From positions 2,575,001 through 2,639,000 of the forward strand of contig NZ_CP097253.1 in assembly GCF_023380025.1 (NCBI RefSeq): a stretch of DNA of 64,000 nucleotides. The letters are read 5' to 3'. A program made the position numbers and the translations under genes. The DNA is from Sphingomonas glaciei. Lineage in GTDB: Bacteria > Pseudomonadota > Alphaproteobacteria > Sphingomonadales > Sphingomonadaceae. Within the stretch, counting starts at the first letter, position 1. Each line of letters opens with the position of its first letter. Shown in pieces: positions 1 to 9,097 of the stretch. The notes under the pieces were generated by a model. The model was not told the origin of the DNA. It saw nothing but the letters and a program-made list of their open reading frames with translations, and made no database searches.

Positions 1-1
1 G

Positions 2-130
2 CACCGCAGCGAAGGAGATGAGGCGGTGGCGCGCAACGTCGCCGACTATATCGCCGGGATGACCGACCCCTTCGCCATCACCCGCCACGAAGCGCTAATC
101 GGCCCGGTCGAGCTGCCCGAGAAGTTCTGA
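2..130 (+). CDS. dGTPase-like HD hydrolase, C-terminal end only (partial)
   Basis: Only the last 42 codons lie in the window; the frame is open from base 2 and stops at 128-130. The peptide contains RNVADYIAGMTDPFAITRHE, which resembles the C-terminal helix of deoxyguanosinetriphosphate triphosphohydrolase-like HD-domain proteins (R-x-V-x-D-[FY]-I-A-G-M-T-D). These enzymes hydrolyse dNTPs to deoxynucleosides and triphosphate in the cytoplasm. The catalytic HD motif would be upstream of the window, so the call rests on the tail alone. Confidence 0.6.
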   Translation, partial: HRSEGDEAVARNVADYIAGMTDPFAITRHEALIGPVELPEKF

Positions 131-213
131 TCCGCGACATTTGACGTCCGGCCACTCGCGGCGGCAACATCGGCGCGGGTGCGCGGCCTTGCGCACCGGC
201 AAGGGAGAATTGC

Positions 214-606
214 ATGAATCTCGACCACCATATGCCCAAGGGTCTTGCGCTGCTGAGGATCATGTCGGGGCTGCTGTTCCTCGAACATGGGACGCAGAAA
301 CTGCTGTCCTTCCCGGCGGGCGAGCGGGCCGGAAGCGGGCTGGCGTTCGACAATCCAGGCGCGTTTGCCGGGGTGATCGAGCTGGGCTGCGGGCTGCTGA
401 TCGCGATCGGCCTGTTCACCCGGCCGGCGGCGTTCCTCGCCTCGGGCACCATGGCGGTCGCCTATTTCATGGCCCACGCCCCGCAGAATCTCTTCCCGGT
501 CAACAACGGCGGCGACGCGGCGATCCTCTATTGCTTCGTGTTCCTCTGCCTCGTCTTCACCGGACCGGGCGCGTGGAGCGTCGACGGCCGCCGCCGCCGG
601 ACATGA
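214..606 (+). CDS. DoxX family membrane protein
   Basis: This is a 130-residue integral membrane protein of the DoxX family, with about four hydrophobic segments near residues 10-30, 50-68, 72-90 and 105-125. The N-terminal MSGLLFLEHGTQKLL matches the DoxX pattern of a hydrophobic helix followed by HGxxKL, and GLFTRPAAFLASGTMAVAYF is the typical third segment. The ATG follows an SD-like AAGGGAG about 7 nt upstream. Its stop overlaps the next start as ATGA, so the two genes are probably translationally coupled. The biochemical role of the family is poorly defined. Confidence 0.88.
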   Translation: MNLDHHMPKGLALLRIMSGLLFLEHGTQKLLSFPAGERAGSGLAFDNPGAFAGVIELGCGLLIAIGLFTRPAAFLASGTMAVAYFMAHAPQNLFPVNNGGDAAILYCFVFLCLVFTGPGAWSVDGRRRRT

Positions 607-1235
607 AGCTCGCGCTGATCGGCGCGACCGGGCTGATCGGCCGCCAACTGTGGCCCTTGCTCGAGGCCCGGCACGAACTGCTGGTGCTCGGGCGCCGGTC
701 AAGCGGGGCGGCGCGTGAGAAGCTGGGAGCGATGGAGGACTGGCCGGGGCTGCTCGACGGCGAGCGAGTCGATTGCGCGCTGTCGACACTGGGCACGACC
801 CGCAGTCAGGCGGGAAGCTGGGCCGCGTTCGAGGCAGTCGATCGCGATGCGGTGCTGGCCTTCGCCCGCGCGGCCAAGGCGGCGGGGGCCCGGCACTTCC
901 TGGCGGTGTCTTCGTCGGGCGCGGATCCGTCCAGCCGCAATGCCTACCTGCGGCTCAAGGGCGAAGTGGAGGGCGCGCTGGCGGGGATGGGGTTCGCGCG
1001 GGTAGACATCTTGAGGCCCGGCCTGCTGCTCGGTCAGCGCCAGGAGCGGCGCGTGGCCGAGGGCATCGGACAGGCACTGTCGCCCCTGATCAATCTGCTG
1101 CTTCGCGGTCCGCTCGACCGTTATGCCGGGATCGACGCCGGGCTGGTCGCCCGCGCGATGGCGGTGCTGGCCGAGCGCGAAGAGCCCGGCCTGTTCCGGC
1201 ACGGTAATCGTGAGATCAGGGCGCTCGCCGGCTAG
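603..1235 (+). CDS. NAD(P)-binding Rossmann protein, atypical SDR / HTATIP2-like
   Basis: The 210-residue protein begins at the ATG overlapping the doxX stop. The N-terminal GATGLIG is the glycine-rich dinucleotide-binding motif. A VSSSGAD strand end and a YLRLKGEVE segment (Y-x-x-x-K) occupy the catalytic-strand positions of extended or atypical short-chain dehydrogenases, close to HTATIP2/YwnB-like NAD(P)H-binding proteins. The substrate cannot be told. It probably forms a two-gene operon with the DoxX gene and ends at a strong hairpin at 1246-1273. A longer in-frame reading from base 141 only runs through doxX in another frame. Confidence 0.8.
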   Translation: MKLALIGATGLIGRQLWPLLEARHELLVLGRRSSGAAREKLGAMEDWPGLLDGERVDCALSTLGTTRSQAGSWAAFEAVDRDAVLAFARAAKAAGARHFLAVSSSGADPSSRNAYLRLKGEVEGALAGMGFARVDILRPGLLLGQRQERRVAEGIGQALSPLINLLLRGPLDRYAGIDAGLVARAMAVLAEREEPGLFRHGNREIRALAG

Positions 1236-1245
1236 CGGGAAGCGA

Positions 1246-1280
1246 GTGGGCCCCGGCGTTCACCGGGGCCCACATTCTCT
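1246..1280 (+). terminator. intrinsic terminator-like hairpin between convergent genes
   Basis: A perfect 11-bp stem (GTGGGCCCCGG paired with CCGGGGCCCAC) with a 6-nt loop is followed on the plus strand by ATTCTCTTT. It lies between the Rossmann-protein stop and the RNase E stop and could serve both strands. The T tract is weak and exists only on the plus side. Confidence 0.7.
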
Positions 1281-3941
1281 TTAGCCGAAGGTGCGCGACC
1301 ACCAGCCCTTGCGGGTCGGCTGTGACGAACCATCGTCATTGGCCTGCTCGGCAGGAGCGGCGGCCGGGGCTTCGGCCTCGGCGCTCACGACCTTAAGCTC
1401 GGGCTCGCGCTCGGGCTCGGGCGCGGCTTCGACCGGCGCTTCGACCTTCTTGGCGCGCGAGCGGCGCTTGGGCTTGGGCTTCTCGTCCGCAGGCGCGGCT
1501 TCCTCGGAGACGATCGCCTCGAGCGCGGGAGCGGGAGCGTCCTGCTCGGCAGCGACCGCATCGGCCTTGCGGGCCCGCGGACGGCGACGCGCCTTGGGCT
1601 TCTCGTCGGCGACCAGCTCGAGTTCCGGCTGCGGCTCGGGCTGAGCCTCGACCTCGACCGGGGCGGGGTCCTGGCTTGGGACCGGCTCGACCATCGGGGC
1701 TTCGCCGGGCTCGGGGGCGAGTTCCTCGTCGCCTCCATCACGACCGCCGTCCTCACGGCTACCATCCTCGCGGCTGCCCTCTTCGCCCTTGCGGCCACGG
1801 CCACCCCTGCGGCGGCCACCGCGGCGACCACGGCGCTTGCGGCGCTCGTCCTCGCTGCCGGCTTCGTCGTCGGGAGCGGGAGCCTCAGCGCCATCGGCCT
1901 CGACGGGCTGCTGCTCGTCCTCGTCCTGCTCACGCTCCTCGGAGCCTTCGCCGCGCTCGCCCTCGGTTTCGCCCTCGCCGGGCTCACCGTCACGGCGACG
2001 ATTGCGGCCACCGCGGCGGCGGCGACGGCGGCGACGGCCGTCCTGGCCCTCACCATCCTCGCGCTCGCCGCGCTCTTCGCGCTCCTCGCTCTCGTCCTCG
2101 ACGAATTCCTCGGCGAACTCTTCCTCGTCCACTTCCGGCTCGTCGTCGTCGATCGGCGGAGGCGGGGCGAGCTGGCGGACGGGAACGACCGGGCGTCCGC
2201 CCGAGCTTTCCACCGCCATCCGCGCGCCTTCGAGACTGGGGTCGACCAGCACTTCGACTGAGACGCCGTAACGCGCCTCGATGTCGGCCAGTTCGGCGCG
2301 CTTCTTGTTCAGGACATAGATTGCCGCTTCGGCGCCGGCGCGCAGGCAGACCCGGTCGCCGCGGCCGCGGGCCGCTTCGTCCTCGATCATCCGCAGCGCC
2401 GACAGGCCTGACGAGGATGCGGTCCGCATCAGCCCGGTGCCTTCGCAATGCTGGCAGGCCTTGGTCGAGGCTTCGAGCACGCCGGTGCGCAGGCGCTGGC
2501 GGCTCATTTCCATCAGGCCGAAGCTGGAGATGCGACCGACCTGGATTCGGGCGCGATCGTTCCGCAGCGCCTCCTTCATCGCCTTCTCGACCTTACGGAC
2601 ATGGCTGTTCTGTTCCATGTCGATGAAGTCGATGACGACGAGGCCGGCCATGTCGCGCAGCCGCAGCTGGCGGGCGATTTCGTGGGTCGCCTCCATGTTG
2701 GTGGCGAAGGCGGTCTGCTCGATATTGTGCTCGCGGGTCGAGCGGCCCGAGTTGATGTCGATCGAGACCAGGGCCTCGGTCGGGTTGATCACGATATAGC
2801 CGCCGCTCTTCAGCTGGACGAGCGGCTGGTACATCGCCGCCAGCTGGTCCTCGACGCCGTAGCGCTGGAACAGCGGGGTCGCCTCGCTGTGGGGCTGAAC
2901 CTTTTTCACGTGGCTCGGCATCAGCAGCTTCATGTAGCCGCGGGCGGCGCGATAGCCGTCCTCGCCCTCGACCAGCACGTCGTCGATGTCGCGATGATAA
3001 AGGTCGCGGATCGCGCGCTTCACCAGGTCGCTGTCACGGTAGATCAGCGCGGGCGCCGAGGAGCCGAGCGTGTTCTCACGCACTTCGTCCCACAGCCGGG
3101 CAAGATAATCGAAGTCGCGCTTGATCTCGACCTTGGTCCGCTCAAGGCCCGCGGTGCGGACGATCAGGCCCATAGTGCCGGGGAGCTTCAGGTCGGCGAT
3201 GATCGACTTCAGACGCTTGCGGTCCGAGCCGTTCGAAATCTTCCGGCTGATGCCGCCGCCATGCGACGTGTTGGGCATCAGCACGCAGTAACGGCCGGCG
3301 AGGCTCAAGTAGGTGGTCAGCGCCGCGCCCTTGTTGCCGCGCTCTTCCTTGACGACCTGGACCAGCAGCACCTGGCGGCGCTGGATCACGTCCTGGATCT
3401 TGTAGCGGCGGCGCAGGTTCAGGCGCTTGCGACGGACCTCGTCCGCGGCTTCGTCCTTGCGGCTGCGACGGCCGCGGGGGGCGCGCTCGCCATCCTCGGG
3501 GTCGCCCTGGCTGTCGGCTTCCTCGCCCTCCAGTTCGCCTTCCGGCTCCTCGGGGCGGTCGTCGTGACCGTCATCCTCGTGGTGCGGATCGAGCGGGCCG
3601 TCTTCCTCGTCATGATCCTCGGCCTCGGAGCGCAGGCGCTCTTCCTCGGCCGCATGTTCGGCTTCCTCGCGGAGCAGGGCTTCGCGGTCCGACTTGGGGA
3701 TCTGGTAATAATCGGGGTGGATTTCGCTGAAGGCGAGGAAGCCGTGGCGATTTCCGCCGTAATCGACAAACGCCGCCTGAAGCGAGGGTTCTACGCGGGT
3801 AACCTTGGCAAGGTAGATATTGCCCTTAAGCTGCTTGTGCTCGGCGGATTCGAAGTCAAACTCCTCGATCCGGTTCCCCTGGACGACGGCGACCCGGGTC
3901 TCTTCCGGGTGGCGCGCGTCGATCAGCATGCGCGTGGTCAT
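1281..3941 (-). CDS. rne: ribonuclease E
   Basis: This is an 886-residue endoribonuclease E, the core of the RNA degradosome. The N-terminus (MLIDARHPEETRVAVVQGN) opens the RNase H-like and S1 region; the S1 domain carries a long Glu/Asp/Arg-rich insert at about residues 88-175, as in other alphaproteobacteria. Catalytic aspartates are visible in VSIDINSGR and VVIDFIDME. The Zn-link tetramer motif is ACQHCEGTG. After about residue 590 the protein is a disordered acidic and Arg-rich tail with RRRRRRRGGRNRRR-type RNA-binding tracts. It ends in KGWWSRTFG, whose GWW matches the PNPase-docking motif known for Caulobacter RNase E. The gene is divergent from the amidase gene across a 348-bp leader. 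Confidence 0.97.
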   Translation of the reverse strand: MTTRMLIDARHPEETRVAVVQGNRIEEFDFESAEHKQLKGNIYLAKVTRVEPSLQAAFVDYGGNRHGFLAFSEIHPDYYQIPKSDREALLREEAEHAAEEERLRSEAEDHDEEDGPLDPHHEDDGHDDRPEEPEGELEGEEADSQGDPEDGERAPRGRRSRKDEAADEVRRKRLNLRRRYKIQDVIQRRQVLLVQVVKEERGNKGAALTTYLSLAGRYCVLMPNTSHGGGISRKISNGSDRKRLKSIIADLKLPGTMGLIVRTAGLERTKVEIKRDFDYLARLWDEVRENTLGSSAPALIYRDSDLVKRAIRDLYHRDIDDVLVEGEDGYRAARGYMKLLMPSHVKKVQPHSEATPLFQRYGVEDQLAAMYQPLVQLKSGGYIVINPTEALVSIDINSGRSTREHNIEQTAFATNMEATHEIARQLRLRDMAGLVVIDFIDMEQNSHVRKVEKAMKEALRNDRARIQVGRISSFGLMEMSRQRLRTGVLEASTKACQHCEGTGLMRTASSSGLSALRMIEDEAARGRGDRVCLRAGAEAAIYVLNKKRAELADIEARYGVSVEVLVDPSLEGARMAVESSGGRPVVPVRQLAPPPPIDDDEPEVDEEEFAEEFVEDESEEREERGEREDGEGQDGRRRRRRRRGGRNRRRDGEPGEGETEGERGEGSEEREQDEDEQQPVEADGAEAPAPDDEAGSEDERRKRRGRRGGRRRGGRGRKGEEGSREDGSREDGGRDGGDEELAPEPGEAPMVEPVPSQDPAPVEVEAQPEPQPELELVADEKPKARRRPRARKADAVAAEQDAPAPALEAIVSEEAAPADEKPKPKRRSRAKKVEAPVEAAPEPEREPELKVVSAEAEAPAAAPAEQANDDGSSQPTRKGWWSRTFG

Positions 3942-4289
3942 TGAATAGTCTCCGGGCGCGCGCCCTGAACAAGGTCAGTCTGCGCGCGCGTGTTGCGGCC
4001 ATCGCCGGCGCTTTGGGGCCGGCGGGAATGGCGATCAAAAGGGGTGCGTCTGCTGCCAGTTGCTCTCCGGCAGTCGCCGGCAAACGCGCGTCGCTGCCGA
4101 ACAAGGCAGGATCAACAAGCGCGTTCTTGAACTTCATGGATCAGCATCAACCTGTACGGTGCTGGGGAGATCGCCCTGTCTTCGACCCCCCGGCCTGGAT
4201 CCGGGCCAAGGCCCAGTGCGGGCCGGTACGGACACACGTGTCGTAGCAGCCTCCTTGCCGCGGGGCAACGGCACGCTAGGGTCGCGCCG
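3942..4289. other. divergent intergenic region, rne leader, with a REP-like hairpin
   Basis: These 348 bases separate the rne start (minus) from the amidase start (plus). I find no convincing gene. The rne side contains a possible stem around CCGGCAGTCGCCGG. A CCCGG-7 nt-CCGGG inverted repeat at 4189-4205 is followed by GGGCCAAGGCCC and GGGCCGG, resembling the CCCGGACTTGATCCGGG-type repeats common in sphingomonads. A long rne 5' leader would suit RNase E autoregulation, but I see no named element. Confidence 0.45.
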
Positions 4290-5165
4290 ATGCGTCGCCG
4301 TTCGCCCTTGCTGCCCGTGCTTTTGCTCGCCGCCGTTGGTGTCGCAGGACTGGTCGCGGCATTCGCTTTCGCCGGTGAGCGCAAGGGGCAGGGGCTCGGC
4401 CTCGCGGTCGCCGGGGAAGCCCGCCAGGGCGGGCTCAGCCTGGCGCTCGCCCCGGCGGTCGCCGACGTCCGCATCACCGAGGCACGGACCCCGGGCCGGC
4501 CGCTGGTGGTGATTGATCCGGGCCACGGCGGCCGCGACGGCGGAGCGCCCGGGGCCAGCGGGGCGACGCGCGAGAAGGACGTCACCCTTCTGATCGCGCG
4601 CGAGCTTCGCGACGAACTCGCCAGCCGTGGCCGGGTCCGGATCGCACTGACCCGCGACGGCGATATCGCGCTCGATCTCGACGACCGCGCCGCCATTGCT
4701 CGCCGGCTGGGTGCCAACCTGTTCCTCGCCATCCACGCCGACAGCGCGCCCAACCCCGGTGCCCGCGGCGCCACCGCTTATTCCCTGTCGGAAGTCGCCA
4801 GCGACGAGGATGCCGCCGCCCTTGCCGCCCGGCAGAATGGCGAGGGCGCGGTGGCGAGCGCGCCTGACGCCTCGCTCCGCGCCTTGCTGTCCGACTTGGC
4901 GGCGCGCGACGAGATGGATGGCAGCGCCGATTTCGCCCTGCGCATCCTGCGCGAATCCAAGGGCCGGGTCCTGCTTCGCCCCGAGCCGCACCGCTTCGCC
5001 GCCTTTCGCGTGCTTCGCCGTTCGGGCGCCCCGGCGGTGCTGTTCGAAGCAGGCTACATGAGCAATGCCGAGGACGAGGCGATGTTGCTCGACCCCGTGC
5101 AGCGCGGGCGGATCGTCACCTCCCTGGCCCGCGCGATCGAAGCGCAGGCGGCCGCGGTGCGTTGA
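4290..5165 (+). CDS. N-acetylmuramoyl-L-alanine amidase (Amidase_3, AmiC type)
   Basis: This 291-residue periplasmic zinc amidase cleaves the lactyl-amide bond between MurNAc and the stem peptide. An N-terminal hydrophobic segment at residues 7-28 (LLPVLLLAAVGVAGLVAAFA) is a signal peptide or anchor. The Amidase_3 fold follows from about residue 70. Zinc ligands and catalytic residues are visible in VVIDPGHGGRDGGA (His), TREKDV (Glu), LAIHAD (His) and LFEAGYMSN (catalytic Glu). There is no separate AMIN or SPOR domain. It lies 49 bp upstream of the PBP1A gene, a common alphaproteobacterial arrangement coupling septal hydrolysis to synthesis. Confidence 0.93.
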   Translation: MRRRSPLLPVLLLAAVGVAGLVAAFAFAGERKGQGLGLAVAGEARQGGLSLALAPAVADVRITEARTPGRPLVVIDPGHGGRDGGAPGASGATREKDVTLLIARELRDELASRGRVRIALTRDGDIALDLDDRAAIARRLGANLFLAIHADSAPNPGARGATAYSLSEVASDEDAAALAARQNGEGAVASAPDASLRALLSDLAARDEMDGSADFALRILRESKGRVLLRPEPHRFAAFRVLRRSGAPAVLFEAGYMSNAEDEAMLLDPVQRGRIVTSLARAIEAQAAAVR

Positions 5166-5214
5166 GTCCGGAAGCGCTTTCCCCCGCCTTCCCAAGCGAG
5201 TAGAGCCCGCCGAT

Positions 5215-7806
5215 ATGGACGCCGTCGCGACCTCACCCACATCGGCCTGGCTCGGCCGTCACCAGAGCGCCGCTGATCGCCTTCGCGCGGCCTGGAGCCG
5301 CCGGCGGGGGCTTCGATTCCTCGGCTACGGCCTGCTTGGCGGCTACGCCCTCTTCGTCGTCACCTGGCTGTTCTTCGCCGCCGGCCTGCCGTCGAGCGAG
5401 ACCCTGCTCGCCTATCAGCCGCCGCTGCCCAGCAATATCCGCGGGATCGATGGCCAGCCGGTCGGCACCTTCGCCCGCGAACGCCGGGTCGAACTGTCCT
5501 ACGACGAATATCCACCGATGGTGATCGAGGCGTTCATCTCGGCCGAGGACAAGACCTTCTTCAGCCACGGCGGGATCGACTATCCGGGCCTGGTCGGCGC
5601 GGTCGGCGACTTCGCGCTCAAGAAAGCGACCGGGGGCTCGCGCGCCCGCGGCGGGTCGACCATCACCCAGCAGGTCGCCAAGGCGCTGCTGCAGGATGAC
5701 GCCTATGCGGTCAGCCGCAAGATCCGCGAGGCGATCCTCGCTTTCCGGCTCGAGAATACGCTGACCAAGGAGCAGATTCTTGAGCTCTACCTCAACCAGA
5801 TCTTCCTCGGCCGGAATGCCTATGGCGTGCAGGCCGCATCACGGGCCTATTTCGACAAGGACGTCGCCGATCTCACCTTGCCCGAGGCCGCCTACCTGGC
5901 GATCCTGCCCAAGGCGCCGTCCAACTATGATCCCGTGCGCCAGACCCAGCGCGCTCTCGACCGCCGCAACTATGTGCTGCGCGAGATGGAGAGCAATGGC
6001 TACATCGACGCGGCGCAGCGGGCGCAGGCCGGCTCGGCCCCACTCGGCACCATCCGCCTCGGCACCAATGCCAAGTTCCGCGAAGTGGGCGGCTATTTCA
6101 CCGAGGAAGTGCGCCGCGCCCTGCTCAGCAAATATGGCGAGGATGCCGGCGATAGCGCCAACAGCGTCTATGCCGGCGGCCTGTGGGTGCGCACCTCCAT
6201 GAACCCGGTGATGCAGGACGCCGCCGCCGAAGCGCTGCGCGAAGGGCTGGCCAAGTTTGACGGCGGCCGCGGATGGCGCGACACCGGCCTTAGCATCGAC
6301 ATCAGCGGCGACTGGCGCGGCCCGCTCGACCGCGCGCCGCTTGGCACCGGCTTCCCCGACTGGCGCAAGGCGGTGGTGCTGGACAAATCCGGCGGCAGCG
6401 CACGGATCGGCTTCACAGATGGCTCGGAAGGGCGGCTCGCGGCCGGCAATGCCGCCATGCCGCGCCGCGGCGGGGGTGGGACCGCCTTCTCCAACCTCAC
6501 GCCGGGCATGATCATCATCGTTAAGCAGATCGCCGGCGAGGATTATGCGATCCGCTCGATCCCCGAGATCGGTGGCGGGTTCGTCGCGCAGGAAGTGCGC
6601 ACGGGCCGGGTGCTGGCGATGCAAGGCGGGTTCGATTCGATCGGCGCCAGCTACAATCGCGCGACCCAGGCCCAGCGCCAGCCGGGCTCCACCTTCAAGC
6701 CGATCGTCTATTATTCGGCGCTGGCCAACGGCATGACCCCGGCGACCCTGATCGACGATGCGCCCTTCTGCGTCTGGCAGGGGGCCGGCCTCGGCAACAA
6801 ATGCTTCCGCAATTTCGACGGCGATTATGCCGGCGCCAAGACCATGCGCTGGGGCGTCGAGCAATCGCGCAACCTGATGACGGTGCGCGCCGCCTCGCAG
6901 ACCGGCATGGCGCGGGTCACCGACACCGCCCGGCGGCTCGGCGTCGGCGACTATCCCAACTATCTGTCGATCGCGCTCGGCGCCGGTGACACCACCGTGC
7001 TCAAGCTGACCAACGCCTATGCCATCCTTGCCAACCATGGCCGGTCGCTGACCCCGACCCTGATCGACTTCGTCCAGGACCGCGACGGCAAGGTCATCTT
7101 CCGCACCGACAATCGCTGCGCGGTGATGGAGGGCCGCTGCAACGCGCCCGACTGGGACGGCGGCGCGATGCCTCGTCCGCCCAGCCGCTCGCGCCAGTTG
7201 CTCGAGCCGCAGGCGGCGTTCCAGATGGTCCACATCCTGACCGGCGTGATCGAGCGCGGAACCGCAACCGTGCTGCGCGACCTCAATCGACCGCTGTTCG
7301 GCAAGACCGGTACCACCAGCGGTCCGACCAACGTGTGGTTCGTCGGCGGCACCCCCGACGTCGTTGCCGGCACCTACATCGGCTACGATCAGCCGCGTTC
7401 GCTGGGCGGCGCGGCGCAGGGCGGACGGATCGCCGCGCCGATCTTCAAGCAGTGGGCGCAGGCCAGCTTCAAGGACGTGCCGCCGACCCCCTTCGTGGCG
7501 CCGCGCGGCATCCGCATGGTCCGCATCGACCGGGCCAGCGGCCGCCGCGTATTCGGAACCTTCCCGGTCCGCGAGGATCCCAAGTCCGCGGTGATCTGGG
7601 AAGCCTTCCAGCCCGAAAGCGAACCGCGCCGCACCCTGCGCCGCGCCGGGGAAGAGGCCGAGCTGGCCGCCGCCGCCGCGGTCGCCGCGCCGCGCAGCGC
7701 CCCGCGCCGCCGGGCTGCCCCGCGGCCTCGTCCCGAAGCGGTCCGCCCGGCTGAACCCGCGACGCCGCCCGAGGACTTCTTGGCAAGGCAGGGCGGAATC
7801 TACTAG
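5215..7806 (+). CDS. mrcA: penicillin-binding protein 1A, bifunctional transglycosylase/transpeptidase
   Basis: This 863-residue class A PBP polymerises and cross-links peptidoglycan. The ATG at 5215 was chosen because it follows the amidase stop and gives a short cytoplasmic tail before the transmembrane helix at about residues 37-58; the frame is open further upstream only inside the amidase gene. The GT51 domain shows EDKTFFSHGGID, GGSTITQQVAK and EQILELYLNQIFLGRN. The transpeptidase domain shows the SxxK serine in PGSTFKPIVY, SxN in EQSRNLM and KTGT in FGKTGTTSG. The C-terminal 80 residues are Ala/Arg/Pro-rich and probably disordered. Confidence 0.95.
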   Translation: MDAVATSPTSAWLGRHQSAADRLRAAWSRRRGLRFLGYGLLGGYALFVVTWLFFAAGLPSSETLLAYQPPLPSNIRGIDGQPVGTFARERRVELSYDEYPPMVIEAFISAEDKTFFSHGGIDYPGLVGAVGDFALKKATGGSRARGGSTITQQVAKALLQDDAYAVSRKIREAILAFRLENTLTKEQILELYLNQIFLGRNAYGVQAASRAYFDKDVADLTLPEAAYLAILPKAPSNYDPVRQTQRALDRRNYVLREMESNGYIDAAQRAQAGSAPLGTIRLGTNAKFREVGGYFTEEVRRALLSKYGEDAGDSANSVYAGGLWVRTSMNPVMQDAAAEALREGLAKFDGGRGWRDTGLSIDISGDWRGPLDRAPLGTGFPDWRKAVVLDKSGGSARIGFTDGSEGRLAAGNAAMPRRGGGGTAFSNLTPGMIIIVKQIAGEDYAIRSIPEIGGGFVAQEVRTGRVLAMQGGFDSIGASYNRATQAQRQPGSTFKPIVYYSALANGMTPATLIDDAPFCVWQGAGLGNKCFRNFDGDYAGAKTMRWGVEQSRNLMTVRAASQTGMARVTDTARRLGVGDYPNYLSIALGAGDTTVLKLTNAYAILANHGRSLTPTLIDFVQDRDGKVIFRTDNRCAVMEGRCNAPDWDGGAMPRPPSRSRQLLEPQAAFQMVHILTGVIERGTATVLRDLNRPLFGKTGTTSGPTNVWFVGGTPDVVAGTYIGYDQPRSLGGAAQGGRIAAPIFKQWAQASFKDVPPTPFVAPRGIRMVRIDRASGRRVFGTFPVREDPKSAVIWEAFQPESEPRRTLRRAGEEAELAAAAAVAAPRSAPRRRAAPRPRPEAVRPAEPATPPEDFLARQGGIY

Positions 7807-7875
7807 GACACCGCTTGGCCCGTTCGTTCGAGCGTCCCGCCTCCGAACGGCCACGAGTGAAAGGATTTCTCTGAC

Positions 7876-9003
7876 ATGCGCGCCGAAGCGCAGGCCCATA
7901 TCGACCAGGTCAATGCCGCCACCGCCCTGCTTCGCCGGTTCCTCGACTGGGATCGCGCGCTGCGGCGGCTGGAGGAGCTCAACCAGAAGGTCGAGGACCC
8001 GAGCCTGTGGAACGACCCCAAGGCCGCGCAGGACGTGATGCGCGAACGTCGCCGGCTGGACGAGGCGATCGCCGCCACCCGCAAGCTCGAGACCGAGCTG
8101 ACCGACACTGTCGAACTGATCGAAATGGCCGAGGCCGAGGGTGACGCGTCGCTGATCGACGACGGAGTCACCGCGCTGGCCGAGCTCGCCGAGCGGGCCG
8201 AAAAGGACAAGGTCGCCGCACTGCTGGCGGGCGAGGCCGACGCCAACAACAGCTATGTCGAAGTCAACTCGGGCGCTGGCGGGACCGAGAGCAACGACTG
8301 GGCCGGGATGCTCCAGCGGATGTATTCGCGCTGGGCCGAGCGGCACGGGATGAAGGTCGAGCTGGTCGACTTCCACTCGGGCGAGCAGGCCGGGATCAAG
8401 TCGGCGACGCTGCTGGTCAAGGGCGAGAACGCCTATGGCAACCTCAAGGTCGAGAGCGGGGTCCACCGCCTGGTCCGGATCAGCCCCTACGACAGCTCGG
8501 CGCGGCGCCACACCAGCTTCGCCAGCGTGTGGGTCTATCCGGAAGTCGACGACGACATCGACATCGAGATCAACGAAAGCGAGCTTCGGATCGACACCTA
8601 CCGCGCGAGCGGTGCGGGCGGGCAGCACATCAACACCACCGACAGCGCGGTCCGGATCACCCATATCCCGACCAACATCGTGGTGCAGTGCCAAAACCAG
8701 CGTTCGCAGCACAAGAACAAGGCCGAGGCGATGAAGCAGCTCAAGGCCCGGCTGTACGAGGCCGAACTGCAGAAGCGCGAGGCCGAGGCCAATGCCACCG
8801 CGGCGGCCAAGACCGACATCGGCTGGGGCCACCAGATCCGCTCCTACGTCCTGCAGCCCTACCAGCTGGTAAAGGACCTGCGCACCGGCATGACCTCCAC
8901 CGCGCCGGGCGACGTGCTTGACGGCGACCTTGACCGCTTCATGGCCGCGGCATTGAGCCAGCGGGTGACTGGCGAGAAGGTCGACGTGGAGGATGTCGAC
9001 TAG
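7876..9003 (+). CDS. prfB: peptide chain release factor 2
   Basis: This 375-residue RF2 terminates translation at UGA and UAA. The catalytic GGQ lies in [14 protein letters not shown] at about residue 248. The codon-recognition loop reads SPYDS where E. coli RF2 has SPFDS. The +1 frameshift site of many prfB genes is absent: at the equivalent place the codons for RRFLDWD run in one frame with no internal UGA. The N-terminal coiled coil and the length match full-size RF2. The ATG at 7876 has a weak AAAGGA 10 nt upstream. A REP-like hairpin starts 18 nt after the stop. Confidence 0.95.
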   Translation: MRAEAQAHIDQVNAATALLRRFLDWDRALRRLEELNQKVEDPSLWNDPKAAQDVMRERRRLDEAIAATRKLETELTDTVELIEMAEAEGDASLIDDGVTALAELAERAEKDKVAALLAGEADANNSYVEVNSGAGGTESNDWAGMLQRMYSRWAERHGMKVELVDFHSGEQAGIKSATLLVKGENAYGNLKVESGVHRLVRISPYDSSARRHTSFASVWVYPEVDDDIDIEINESELRIDTYRASGAGGQHINTTDSAVRITHIPTNIVVQCQNQRSQHKNKAEAMKQLKARLYEAELQKREAEANATAAAKTDIGWGHQIRSYVLQPYQLVKDLRTGMTSTAPGDVLDGDLDRFMAAALSQRVTGEKVDVEDVD

Positions 9004-9021
9004 GATGCGGGCGCCGCGTGA

Positions 9022-9097
9022 TCCGGTAGTCCCGAGCGCAGTCGAGGGACGGTCAGTGATGCGCAGCGGTGCCTCGACGTCGCTCGGCACGAACGGA
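9022..9097. repeat. REP-like palindromic repeat overlapping a gene start
   Basis: An imperfect 21-bp inverted repeat pairs 9029-9049 with 9070-9090 (17 of 21 positions), extended by an outer TCCG/CGGA pair at 9022-9025 and 9094-9097. Its arms, CCCGAGCGCAGTCGAGGGA and TGCCTCGACGTCGCTCGGCA, are the form of the dispersed palindromes of many sphingomonad genomes. The right arm and its flank are translated as part of the downstream lipoprotein signal peptide. Confidence 0.72.

Noticed and set aside
3942..4289. A riboswitch or named RNA element in the rne leader
   Set aside because: Only short GC palindromes are visible; nothing matches an element I can name.
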